Positions 9,376 through 17,639 of a stretch of 64,000 nucleotides of DNA are shown here, piece by piece. Within the stretch, counting starts at the first letter, position 1; each line of letters opens with the position of its first letter. The position numbers and the translations under genes were made by a program. The DNA is from Methylovorus menthalis (lineage in GTDB: Bacteria > Pseudomonadota > Gammaproteobacteria > Burkholderiales > Methylophilaceae), in NCBI RefSeq assembly GCF_020523625.1, contig NZ_JAJAQH010000006.1, positions 806,001-870,000 of the forward strand, read 5' to 3'. Below the pieces are notes generated by a model, which ran no database searches, had not been told where the DNA came from, and saw only the letters and a list, made by a program, of their open reading frames with translations.

Positions 9376-9410
9376 CATGACGGGCAAGGCCTGAAACATC
9401 CGGGCTGAAA

Positions 9411-9734
9411 CTATTCGACCAGCAGATCGCGCTTGCCAGCTTTGCCGTTATTGCTGTCAGCGTCAGGCAGTGGGTCCTTGCGGCCAGTGATGGTGGGCCA
9501 TACGGCAGACAGACGGGCATTCAGGGCGATAAATTCCTGCTGGTCGGCAGGCACATCATCTTCCGCGTAAATCGCTTCCGCAGGGCACTCTGCTACGCAC
9601 AGCGTGCAATCAATGCATTCGTCAGGGTTGATTGCCAGAAAGTTGGGGCCTTCTACAAAGCAATCGACCGGGCAAACATCCACGCAGTCGGTGTATTTGC
9701 ATTGAATACAATTTTCAGTGACAACATAAGCCAT
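9411..9734 (-). CDS. fdxA: 7Fe ferredoxin, FdxA type ([3Fe-4S][4Fe-4S])
   Basis: The 107-residue protein closely matches the Azotobacter ferredoxin I pattern. Cys9, Cys17 and Cys50 fit the [3Fe-4S] site, and Cys21, Cys40, Cys43 and Cys46 fit the [4Fe-4S] site; Cys12 and Cys25 are extra. It is a soluble low-potential electron carrier. It lies directly downstream of the cys operon on the same strand, with its own -10-like box in the gap, so it may supply electrons to the siroheme reductase. That link is inference. Confidence 0.95.
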   Translation of the reverse strand: MAYVVTENCIQCKYTDCVDVCPVDCFVEGPNFLAINPDECIDCTLCVAECPAEAIYAEDDVPADQQEFIALNARLSAVWPTITGRKDPLPDADSNNGKAGKRDLLVE

Positions 9735-9777
9735 TCAAACAATCCTCTCAAAATCCCGGCGCTTTTAGACAGACGCC

Positions 9778-9783
9778 ATTATA
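9778..9783 (-). promoter_or_regulatory. Candidate -10 box for fdxA
   Basis: Read on the minus strand this is TATAAT, 44 bases upstream of the fdxA start codon in the 111-base gap after cysN. No good -35 box is visible. Confidence 0.45.
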
Positions 9784-9845
9784 GTCGATATAAAACGTTA
9801 TTTTTATTGATAATGCTGATAAGGCAATTCCAGTGAATCGATAAG

Positions 9846-11144
9846 TTAGCCGGTGATCATGCCAGCGCCCACCGTGTTATTGGTGGACTCATCAATGACG
9901 ATAAATGCCCCGGTAGCGCGATTGCGGTTGTAGGCATCCACCATCAGCGGCTGCGCCAGGCGGAAACTGATGCGGGCGATATCGTTCATGGCCAGCCCTT
10001 GGGTTGGCAGCTCTTCCAGGGTATTCACGTCTACCTTGTAGGCGATTTCGCCGACCTTGGCTTTGGATTCACGCGTGGTGTGGCGAATGATATAGGTGCG
10101 GGCAGCTGAGAGCGGGGTTTCCGACAGCCAGCAGACAAAGGCGTCAATCTGCTTGACGGGCTCTGGCGCTGCGCCTGTCTTCACAATCATGTCACCACGG
10201 GAAATATCAATTTCATCTTCCAGCAGCAGGGTTACGGATTGCTCAGTAATGGCGGTTGGCAATTGCTCGACGCCTAGCTGGATGGCTTTTACCGTGGAGG
10301 TCTGACCGGAGGGCAGGGCGGTGACGGCATCGCCCACGGCGATTTCACCGGATTCCACCTTGCCCATGAAACCGCGGAAATCATGCAATTCAGGATCATC
10401 AGAAGCATGCGGACGGCAGACAAACTGTACCGGGAAGCGGAAATCTTCTGATTGTTCAGAGTGAGCAGCAGGCACGGATTCGAGCAAGTCGATCAGTGTC
10501 GGGCCGGTATACCAATCCAGGCCTTCGCCACGGTCCACAATCATGTCGCCATTGAGCGCGGAAAGCGGGATGAAGGTGATGTCGTGCCCAGCGCGTTGCA
10601 GGCCGATCTGCTCGGCAAATGCCAGGTAATCAGCACGGATACGCTCAAAGACGGCCTGATCGTAATCCACCAGATCCATTTTATTCACCGCGACCACGAT
10701 GTGTGGAATGCCCACCAGATGCGCCAGATAAGAGTGGCGACGGGTTTGCGTCAGCACGCCTTTGCGCGCATCGATCAGGATGATGGCCAGGTTGGCGGTT
10801 GAAGCCGCTGTCACCATGTTACGTGTGTATTGCTCATGGCCGGGCGCATCGGCAATGATGTATTTGCGGGTGCCGGTGCTGAAGTAGCGGTAGGCTACGT
10901 CAATGGTAATGCCTTGCTCGCGCTCGGCTTGCAGGCCGTCCGTCAGCAGCGAAAGATCGACCGCACCCATGCCACGTTTCTTAGAGGTTTTTTCCATCTG
11001 GGTGAGCGTGTCAGCCAGAATGGTTTTGGTGTCGAACAGCAGGCGACCAATCAGGGTGCTTTTGCCGTCATCTACACTGCCGCATGTCATGAAGCGCAGC
11101 AAGGAGTCGTTATGTTGTGGTGTTGTCATGATGTCTACCGTCAT
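9846..11144 (-). CDS. cysN: Sulfate adenylyltransferase subunit 1 (GTPase)
   Basis: The 432-residue EF-Tu-like GTPase couples GTP hydrolysis to formation of adenosine 5'-phosphosulfate by CysD. G motifs are visible: GSVDDGKST, DAPGHEQY and NKMD. No C-terminal APS kinase (CysC) domain is fused, which agrees with an APS-dependent pathway and the APS reductase encoded upstream. The start could be ATG 11144 or the in-frame ATG 11129. It is the last gene of the cys operon, 72 bases after cysD. Confidence 0.96.
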   Translation of the reverse strand: MTVDIMTTPQHNDSLLRFMTCGSVDDGKSTLIGRLLFDTKTILADTLTQMEKTSKKRGMGAVDLSLLTDGLQAEREQGITIDVAYRYFSTGTRKYIIADAPGHEQYTRNMVTAASTANLAIILIDARKGVLTQTRRHSYLAHLVGIPHIVVAVNKMDLVDYDQAVFERIRADYLAFAEQIGLQRAGHDITFIPLSALNGDMIVDRGEGLDWYTGPTLIDLLESVPAAHSEQSEDFRFPVQFVCRPHASDDPELHDFRGFMGKVESGEIAVGDAVTALPSGQTSTVKAIQLGVEQLPTAITEQSVTLLLEDEIDISRGDMIVKTGAAPEPVKQIDAFVCWLSETPLSAARTYIIRHTTRESKAKVGEIAYKVDVNTLEELPTQGLAMNDIARISFRLAQPLMVDAYNRNRATGAFIVIDESTNNTVGAGMITG

Positions 11145-11216
11145 TAATTCAGTGATCCGCTAACCAGCCCATATCGGGGCAGTCTCTTGGGGATAGCGCA
11201 GGCTATTGCCGCCAGC

Positions 11217-12152
11217 CTAGAAGTAACCTTCCTTTTTGCGCTGCTCCATCGAGGCATCCGATGTCTGGTCATCCAGGCGGGTGGCTCCGCGCTCGGTGAT
11301 GGTGGTGGTGGCGGTTTCCAGCACAATCTTGGAAACATCGTCAGCATCACTGATCACGGGGGCCGTGCAGGTGATGTCGCCTACGGTTCTGAAGCGCACC
11401 TGCATGGTGATCACTTCTTCGCCAGCCTTGGGCTGGTTGATGACTTCACCCGTGGTCAATGGCACATTGACCGGGAAAATGGAGCCATTGCGCATGACCA
11501 CGTTACGCTGATGCGCAAAGTAGATGCTGGGCAGCTGCAGTTGCTCGCGCTCAATGTATTGCCAGACATCCATTTCGGTCCAGTTTGAAATGGGGAAGGC
11601 ACGAATGTTTTCACCCTTGTGGCTGCGGGCGTTATACAGATTCCACAGTTCGGGACGCTGGTTCTTGGGGTCCCATTGGCCGAATTCATCACGGAAACTC
11701 ATGATGCGCTCTTTGGCACGGGCTTTTTCCTCGTCACGACGGGCGCCACCGATGCAGCAATCAAATCCAAACTCTTCAATGGCTTCCAGCAGCGTCACGG
11801 ACTGATGCTTGTTGCGTGACTCATCTTCCGATTTCAGCACGACAGTGCCGCGTTTCATGGAGTCTTCCACCGAGCGCACGATCAGGCGTTCGCCCAGCTC
11901 GGCAGCGCGCTGGTCACGGAAGTTGACGACCTCTTGGTAATTGTGGCCTGTATCAATATGCATCAACGGGAAGGGGAAGCGGCCTGGGCGGAAGGCTTTT
12001 TCGGCCAGGCGCAAGATGCACAACGAATCCTTGCCGCCAGAGAACAGCAGCACCGGATTGGAGCATTGCCCGGCAACTTCGCGCAGGATATGAATGGCTT
12101 CGGATTCCAGCCAGTCCAGATGACTCAGGGTTTTCTTGTTCAAGTTTGACAT
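11217..12152 (-). CDS. cysD: Sulfate adenylyltransferase subunit 2
   Basis: This member of the PP-loop ATP pyrophosphatase family has 311 residues from ATG 12152. That start agrees with the family (MSNLNKKTLSHLDWLESEAI) and avoids 23 extra residues read inside cysH. Motifs are LLFSGGKDSLCILRLA (PP-loop), HIDTGHNYQEV, RRDEEKARAKER and the RKKEGYF C-terminus. With CysN it makes APS from sulfate and ATP. It lies 17 bases after cysH. Confidence 0.96.
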   Translation of the reverse strand: MSNLNKKTLSHLDWLESEAIHILREVAGQCSNPVLLFSGGKDSLCILRLAEKAFRPGRFPFPLMHIDTGHNYQEVVNFRDQRAAELGERLIVRSVEDSMKRGTVVLKSEDESRNKHQSVTLLEAIEEFGFDCCIGGARRDEEKARAKERIMSFRDEFGQWDPKNQRPELWNLYNARSHKGENIRAFPISNWTEMDVWQYIEREQLQLPSIYFAHQRNVVMRNGSIFPVNVPLTTGEVINQPKAGEEVITMQVRFRTVGDITCTAPVISDADDVSKIVLETATTTITERGATRLDDQTSDASMEQRKKEGYF

Positions 12153-12169
12153 AGTAGTTTCAGTAAGAA

Positions 12170-12940
12170 TTATTTCTTGACGTGCAGGCCGCATTCCTTG
12201 GAGGTAGGGTCTTCCCACCACCAGCGGCCAGCGCGGACATCTTCACCCAATGCAACCGAGCGCGTGCAGGGCGCGCAGCCGATGCTAGGGTAGAACTGGT
12301 CATGCAGCTTGTTGTAGGGCACTTCATGCAGGCGGATATAGGCCCACACTTCTTTTTCGGTCCAGTCGGTCAGCGGATTGAATTTTTCCAGCTTGTTGCC
12401 AGCATCAAACTCACGCAGTGGCAGATCGGTACGGGTGGCAGATTGCTGCGCACGCATGCCGGTGATCCATGCTTTCTTGCCTTGCAGCGCGCGGCCCAGC
12501 GGCTCGACCTTGCGCATGTGGCAGCAGGCCTTGCGCAGCTCAATGGATTCGTAAAAGGCATTCATGCCATTGGTCTGCACGTAACGCTCTACGGTTTCAA
12601 AACGGGGAAACAGAATCTTGAGCTTGGTGGTGTAGGTGCTTTCCACTTCGGCGATCAGGTCATAGGTTTCAACAGGCAGGCGACCGGTATCCAGCGAGAA
12701 AATCTCAATAGGCAAATGCTCGCGGAGAATGATGTCAGTCAACACCATGTCTTCTGCGCCCATGCTGTTGGCAAATGTGACTTCGTGCTGGTCACCAAAT
12801 TCGGCAACAACCTGCTGCAATTGGCTAAGCAGTACCGCACGCTTGGCGGCCACTGTGGCAGTCAGCTCGTCGGTCAATGCCGGGCGAGTGGCTGGGTTGC
12901 TGGCCGCGACGCGCAGCACGGAAAACTCACCGCCGCTCAT
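12170..12940 (-). CDS. cysH: Assimilatory adenylylsulfate (APS) reductase
   Basis: The 256-residue CysH-family enzyme reduces APS to sulfite with thioredoxin. The pairs Cys139-Cys140 (ACCHMRK) and Cys222-x2-Cys225 (CAPCTR) bind a [4Fe-4S] cluster and mark it as APS- rather than PAPS-dependent. The catalytic cysteine is in KECGLH at the C-terminus (Cys250). Its start overlaps the stop of the DUF934 gene by 4 bases. The absence of a CysC kinase in the operon is consistent. Confidence 0.96.
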   Translation of the reverse strand: MSGGEFSVLRVAASNPATRPALTDELTATVAAKRAVLLSQLQQVVAEFGDQHEVTFANSMGAEDMVLTDIILREHLPIEIFSLDTGRLPVETYDLIAEVESTYTTKLKILFPRFETVERYVQTNGMNAFYESIELRKACCHMRKVEPLGRALQGKKAWITGMRAQQSATRTDLPLREFDAGNKLEKFNPLTDWTEKEVWAYIRLHEVPYNKLHDQFYPSIGCAPCTRSVALGEDVRAGRWWWEDPTSKECGLHVKK

Positions 12941-13557
12941 GGCTGCGAAGCCGGCTGCCGACTAACGCGACGCCATACCGGCTGCTTGTCGTCCACGGCG
13001 CCCTGGTAAGGCTGGCTAAAGTCTTTCAGGCTGGCCAAGGCATCTTCTGCCGAACGATCAGCACGAATCAGGTAGCTGTCAAAACCGCAACGCTTGAGGA
13101 AGAACAGCTGGTCGCGCAGCACATCGCCAAACGCGCGCAGGGTGTTTTTGTAGCCATGACGGGTACGCAGCAGATTGCCAATCGAGAATATGCGGCCATC
13201 GGCAAAACGCTCGACATGCACCGCAATCAGCGGTAGCTGGTTGATATCGTCAAAGGCGCTGACGAGGTCTGCCAGCACTTCGTGCGTGTCCAGCCAGATG
13301 GCCAGCTCACCTGCAGTCAGACGCGATTCCAGCTCGGCCCGGCGGGCGATCCACAATGAGAGGGGAACCAGTATCTTGCCAGTGGCTGGAATGACGGTAG
13401 CGGCAATCTGCTCTTCGCTGTAGGTTTTTTCGCCAGTCAGCTTGAATAGCACCACTTTGCCAGCCTGCTTGCGCACGGTTTCTTCACCGAGCACGGGCAG
13501 TTTGACCAGATTCCATTCGTCTTCAACGATGGAGGTGCCGAGGATGAGATTAGACAT
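12937..13557 (-). CDS. DUF934 protein of the cys operon
   Basis: The 206-residue protein of the DUF934 family commonly sits between sulfite reductase and CysH genes in proteobacteria. The start ATG 13557 gives MSNLILGTSIVEDEWNLV and overlaps the cysI end by 8 bases; the upstream part of the open frame lies inside cysI and is ignored. Visible patterns are VPLSLWIARRAELESR and the C-terminal ISFS-like region GRIFSIGNLLRTRHGYKN, but no cofactor site is recognised. Tight overlaps on both sides suggest a sulfite-reduction accessory role, perhaps in electron delivery since no cysJ is present. Function is unknown. Confidence 0.85.
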   Translation of the reverse strand: MSNLILGTSIVEDEWNLVKLPVLGEETVRKQAGKVVLFKLTGEKTYSEEQIAATVIPATGKILVPLSLWIARRAELESRLTAGELAIWLDTHEVLADLVSAFDDINQLPLIAVHVERFADGRIFSIGNLLRTRHGYKNTLRAFGDVLRDQLFFLKRCGFDSYLIRADRSAEDALASLKDFSQPYQGAVDDKQPVWRRVSRQPASQP

Positions 13558-15220
13558 GAGCGGCCTCCTTCTTGGCATAAACATGGGCTTTGAACGGTGC
13601 CACGCCGATACGGCGCACGGTATCGATAAATCGCTCTTCTTCTGTACGCTCTTGCAGATAGACGTCAATCAGGCGCTGCACGACGCCAGGCATTTCTTCG
13701 GCCGCAAACGATGGCCCAATGACGGTGCCAATGCTGGCGTCATTGCCTTGTTTGCCGCCAATGGTGACCTGGTACCATTCGGAGCCATCCTTATCTACCC
13801 CCAGAATGCCGATGTGGCCGATATGGTGGTGACCGCACGCATTCATGCATCCAGAGATATTGAGCTCGATATCGCCGATGTCGTGCAGATAATCCAGATT
13901 ATCAAACTGCTGCTGAATGGCTTCCGCAATGGGAATGCTCTTGGCATTGGCCAGCGAGCAAAAGTCACCGCCTGGGCAGCAAATGATATCGGTCAGCAGG
14001 CCAATGTTAGGCGTGGCAAGGCCAGCAGCACGGGCTTGCTCCCAGATGCTGAACAAATCAGACAGCTTCACGTCAGCCAGAATCAGGTTTTGCTCATGCG
14101 ATACACGCAACTCGCCAAAGCTGTAATTTTCGGCCAGATCGGCCACCACATGCATTTGCTCGGACGTGGCATCGCCTGGCGCGCGGCCATGCGGTTTCAG
14201 CGATAGGGTTACCGCACGGTAGCCTGGCTGCTGATGCGCATGCACGCTGCGCTTAACCCAGGCAGCAAAGGCTGGATTGCTGGCAATCGCGCTATCGAAG
14301 GAAGCATCATGCGCAGGCAGGGTGTCGTATGGCATCTTGGTGAAATACTGTGCTACACGCTGCAACTCGGCTTCGGTAATGGTGTTAGGGCTGTCTTTCA
14401 GGTAGGCCCATTCGGCCTCTACCTGCTTGCGGAATTCGTCGATGCCCAGTGCCTTCACCAGAATCTTGATGCGCGCCTTGTAGGCGTTGTCGCGACGGCC
14501 ATGCAGGTTGTAGACGCGGATGATGGCTTCGCAATAGGTCAATACATGTTGCCATTCCAGATGTTCACGGATCACCGAACCCAGGATAGGGGTACGGCCC
14601 AGGCCGCCACCGACCCATACCTTGATCGCCATCTTGTTCTGGTCATCACGATAGAACTCAAGGCCGATATCGTGCGCCTGCACGATCGCGCGATCCTGCT
14701 TGGTGCCGGATACTGCAATCTTGAACTTGCGTGGCAAGAGGGCGAACTCGGGGTGGAACGTACTCCATTGGCGCATGATTTCCGCCACGGCGCGTGGATC
14801 AATGATCTCATCGGATGCAATGCCAGCGAACTGATCGGTGGTGATATTGCGGATGCAATTGCCGGAGGTTTGAATCGCATGCATCTGTACGGTCGCCAGT
14901 TCGGCCAGGATATCCGGCACGTCTTCCAGCTTGGGCCAGTTCAACTGCAGGTTCTGGCGGGTGCTGAAGTGGCCATAGCCACGGTCATAGCGTGCTGCAA
15001 TATCGGCCAATTTGTGCAGTTGGCGCGCGGAAAGCATGCCGTAAGGCACGGCAATACGCAGCATGGGCGCGTGGCGCTGGATATAGAGGCCATTCTGCAG
15101 GCGTAGCGGACGAAACTCTTCATCAGTGAGTTCACCGGCTAAGTAGCGGCGCGTCTGGTCGCGATACTGCGCAACACGTTCGTCTACGATGGCTTGGTCA
15201 ATTTCGTCGTATTTATACAT
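13550..15220 (-). CDS. cysI: Siroheme [4Fe-4S] sulfite (nitrite/sulfite) reductase
   Basis: The 556-residue hemoprotein has two ferredoxin-like/NiR-SiR repeats. Cluster and siroheme ligands lie in CCPGGDFCSLANAKS (C-x5-C) and SGCMNACGHHHIGHIG (C-x3-C). It reduces sulfite to sulfide with six electrons. No flavoprotein subunit gene (cysJ) is nearby, so it probably uses ferredoxin or another carrier. ATG 15220 starts MYKYDEIDQAIVDERV, usual for the betaproteobacterial form. It lies 16 bases after the TauE-like gene. Confidence 0.95.
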   Translation of the reverse strand: MYKYDEIDQAIVDERVAQYRDQTRRYLAGELTDEEFRPLRLQNGLYIQRHAPMLRIAVPYGMLSARQLHKLADIAARYDRGYGHFSTRQNLQLNWPKLEDVPDILAELATVQMHAIQTSGNCIRNITTDQFAGIASDEIIDPRAVAEIMRQWSTFHPEFALLPRKFKIAVSGTKQDRAIVQAHDIGLEFYRDDQNKMAIKVWVGGGLGRTPILGSVIREHLEWQHVLTYCEAIIRVYNLHGRRDNAYKARIKILVKALGIDEFRKQVEAEWAYLKDSPNTITEAELQRVAQYFTKMPYDTLPAHDASFDSAIASNPAFAAWVKRSVHAHQQPGYRAVTLSLKPHGRAPGDATSEQMHVVADLAENYSFGELRVSHEQNLILADVKLSDLFSIWEQARAAGLATPNIGLLTDIICCPGGDFCSLANAKSIPIAEAIQQQFDNLDYLHDIGDIELNISGCMNACGHHHIGHIGILGVDKDGSEWYQVTIGGKQGNDASIGTVIGPSFAAEEMPGVVQRLIDVYLQERTEEERFIDTVRRIGVAPFKAHVYAKKEAAHV

Positions 15221-15236
15221 GTGATACGGCTTGCCT

Positions 15237-16031
15237 TTATGCTAAAACAAATTTTAAACCGATAATCAGCAACAGCGTTGCCAATACTGGGCGTAATACT
15301 TTTTCTGGAATGCGCGCGCTGATGTGGCTGCCTATCCAGATGCCAGGCAGTGAGCCAATCAGCAGACTTCCCAGCAAGGTAAAGTCTACGTGACCTAGCG
15401 ACCAATGACCGATACCGGCAACAGCGGTCAGCGGAATGGCATGTGCCAGGTCTGTTCCCACCACCTTGAGCGTACTCATCTTGGGGAACAGGAACAGGAT
15501 GGCGATGGTTCCCAAAGCCCCAGCGCCTACTGATGACAGCGTCACCAGTACCCCCAGAATGGCGCCTGTCAGAATGGTCGCCGGAATCTGCATTTGTTGG
15601 AACCGACCTGTGCTGACAACGACATCTTCAATCTCGCGCGTATGCTGCCGCATCAACACGCTTCTGATCAGCAGCGCACAGGCGGTGAGTATCAACGCAA
15701 TACCAAGCGAATAGGTGATAAGCCCGGTGGTTTCCTTGCCTATCGACATTAGATGCTTGATGACATAAATGGTGCCAACCGCGAAAGGCAGGCTGCCCAT
15801 GGATAGCCAACTCACCACTTTCCAGTCGACGGATTTATGCGTGCCATGATGCACCCATACACCACCCGTTTTGGTAATCGCTGCAAATAACAAATCGGTG
15901 CCCACGGCGACGGCAGGTTTAAAACCAAACAAAAATACCAGCAGTGGTGTCATCAGGGAGCCGCCACCTACGCCGGTGATGCCTACCAGCAAACCTACGG
16001 CGAATCCTGAAGCAATGTAGCCAAAATCCAT
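15237..16031 (-). CDS. TauE/SafE-family membrane transporter (sulfite/sulfate transport)
   Basis: The 264-residue hydrophobic protein has about eight membrane helices and the glycine-rich repeats of the TauE/SafE family (LLVGITGVGGGSLMTPLLV, GTDLLFAAITKTGG, and the second-half repeat TLSSVGAGALGTIA). Members move sulfite, sulfoacetate or other organosulfur anions. As first gene of the cys operon it could import sulfate/thiosulfate or export excess sulfite. No CysTWA sulfate ABC transporter is in the window, so the direction of transport stays open. Confidence 0.88.
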   Translation of the reverse strand: MDFGYIASGFAVGLLVGITGVGGGSLMTPLLVFLFGFKPAVAVGTDLLFAAITKTGGVWVHHGTHKSVDWKVVSWLSMGSLPFAVGTIYVIKHLMSIGKETTGLITYSLGIALILTACALLIRSVLMRQHTREIEDVVVSTGRFQQMQIPATILTGAILGVLVTLSSVGAGALGTIAILFLFPKMSTLKVVGTDLAHAIPLTAVAGIGHWSLGHVDFTLLGSLLIGSLPGIWIGSHISARIPEKVLRPVLATLLLIIGLKFVLA

Positions 16032-16178
16032 ATTGTCAATTCGTTATTTTATATAGGGTTTTTCAAAAAGCAGTTTTTTCGGAAAAGCTTTTTATTTTAT
16101 CAGTAAATCGAGTGCCTATTCATAATATGTTATTCTATGAATATCTGATTTGGTTATAAGGCTGGAGCAGGATACGTC
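16032..16178. promoter_or_regulatory. Divergent promoter/operator region of the cys operon and cysB
   Basis: This AT-rich 147-base gap contains TATTCATA (16117-16124) and TATGAATA (16136-16143), a perfect inverted repeat with an 11-base spacer, close to the LysR-type T-N11-A pattern and 36 bases from the cysB start. AAAAAGC (16065-16071) and GCTTTTT (16087-16093) make a second inverted repeat nearer the operon. CysB is the likely ligand. Confidence 0.6.
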
Positions 16179-17114
16179 ATGAAGCTTCATCAATTGCGCT
16201 ATGTACATGAGGTTGCCAAACAGGGGATGAACATCTCCCAGGCGGCAGAAACCTTGCATACCTCACAGCCTGGTGTCAGCAAGCAAATTCAACTGCTGGA
16301 AGAAGAGCTCCAACTGCAGATATTCCTGCGGAATGGTAAGCGCTTGGTCGGCGTGACTGAACCGGGCAAGATTATACTGGACTTGGCCGATCGCGTCATG
16401 CGCGAGATGAATAACATCAAGCGCGTAGGCGAAGACTTCACCCAGAAACAAGCCGGTACCCTGGTCATAGCCACGACGCACACGCAGGCACGCTATCGTC
16501 TGCCGGTCGCCGTCAAGGCATTTACCGAACAATATCCTGACGTCAAACTCACCATTCATCAGGGCAACCCCTCCCAAGTCGCCGAGCAGGTAGCCAGTGG
16601 TGAGGCGGATATCGGTATTGCGACCGAAGCGATCAGCAAGGAAGATAAATTGGTGGCCTTGCCTTGCTATGACTGGAACCGTTGCGTTGTCGTCCCGCAT
16701 GGACATCCTCTGCTGACGGATACACCCCTTACCCTGAAGAAAATCGCACAGTATCCGCTGATCACCTACGATTTCGGTGTGACTGGCGGCTCTGTGGTCA
16801 GCCATGTCTTTGAGAAAGAAAACCTGACGCCTAATGTCGTGCTGACGGCGATTGATGCCGACGTCATTAAAACCTATGTCGGTCTTGGCATGGGCATCGG
16901 GCTGATGGCGAGCATGGCGTACGACAAGGAGAGGGATAGTGGGCTGGCGATGCTGGATGCCAGCCATTTATTCCCCGTCAGTACCACCTACCTTGGCTTT
17001 AGACGCGATACTTTCTTGCGAGGCTATATTTATGGGTTTATCCAATTGCTGGCGCCGCATCTGGACAAAAAAACCGTCAATGCTGCTATTCAGTCTGCCA
17101 ATCCCACGCCCTAG
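16179..17114 (+). CDS. cysB: CysB, LysR-type regulator of cysteine biosynthesis
   Basis: The 311-residue regulator begins MKLHQLRYVHEVAKQGMNIS, with the winged helix-turn-helix spanning about residues 1-60 (AAETLHTSQPGVSKQI). The effector domain starts with VIATTHTQARY, the segment that binds sulfate or O-acetylserine-type ligands in CysB. In other bacteria CysB activates sulfate assimilation when sulfur is limiting. The divergent position beside the cys operon supports the same role. A GGAG ribosome site precedes the ATG. Confidence 0.95.
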   Translation: MKLHQLRYVHEVAKQGMNISQAAETLHTSQPGVSKQIQLLEEELQLQIFLRNGKRLVGVTEPGKIILDLADRVMREMNNIKRVGEDFTQKQAGTLVIATTHTQARYRLPVAVKAFTEQYPDVKLTIHQGNPSQVAEQVASGEADIGIATEAISKEDKLVALPCYDWNRCVVVPHGHPLLTDTPLTLKKIAQYPLITYDFGVTGGSVVSHVFEKENLTPNVVLTAIDADVIKTYVGLGMGIGLMASMAYDKERDSGLAMLDASHLFPVSTTYLGFRRDTFLRGYIYGFIQLLAPHLDKKTVNAAIQSANPTP

Positions 17115-17118
17115 TTCC

Positions 17119-17628
17119 ATGAATGTTGCATGCCTGGTTCTGCGGGTAATGCTAGTGGGGTTTCTCTGGAACGCCGCACAGGCAATCGCTGCCAGCCCTA
17201 TGCCTCCGGTAGACCCCAATAACGCCATTTATGAAGTGCCAGTGGAACCGGGCGTCAGCTATGACGATGTGGTGACCAGCCTAAAGGTAGTGTCCGAAGG
17301 CGAGAACTTTGTTAATCCCGCCAATTTCCCGATTGGTGAGCACATGAAAAAGCGCGGACAGGATCCCCATGGCGTGCTGGAAGTGCGCGCATTTTGCAAT
17401 CTAGGTCTGGGCGCTGAGATTATGCTGGATCATCCCGAGTTTGTTGTATTCGCCCCTTGCCGCATTGCCTTGTATGAAAAAGCCGGAAAGCTGTTTTTGG
17501 GACTGGACCGGCCAACCTTTGATTTGAAAAACATCAAGAACCCAACACCGCGTGCTCAACAAGCCGCGCGCGAACTCGAAGACACATTGATCAACATCAT
17601 TGATAAAGCCCGTAAGGGCGACATTTGA
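17119..17628 (+). CDS. Exported DUF302-family protein
   Basis: The 169-residue protein starts at ATG 17119, 4 bases after the cysB stop. The first 25 residues form a signal peptide ([20 protein letters not shown] then QAIAAS). The mature part shows the DUF302 pattern [37 protein letters not shown] and [19 protein letters not shown]302 proteins are small alpha/beta folds of unknown role. Close spacing suggests cotranscription with cysB or with the following ATPase gene. Confidence 0.82.
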   Translation: MNVACLVLRVMLVGFLWNAAQAIAASPMPPVDPNNAIYEVPVEPGVSYDDVVTSLKVVSEGENFVNPANFPIGEHMKKRGQDPHGVLEVRAFCNLGLGAEIMLDHPEFVVFAPCRIALYEKAGKLFLGLDRPTFDLKNIKNPTPRAQQAARELEDTLINIIDKARKGDI

Positions 17629-17639
17629 ACGAGGAATCC

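Noticed and set aside
13550-15220. Long minus/plus overlapping frames in the cys operon (for example 14234-15106 plus)
   Set aside because: These are shadows of the GC-rich coding frame; the sense frame carries the intact siroheme reductase motifs.
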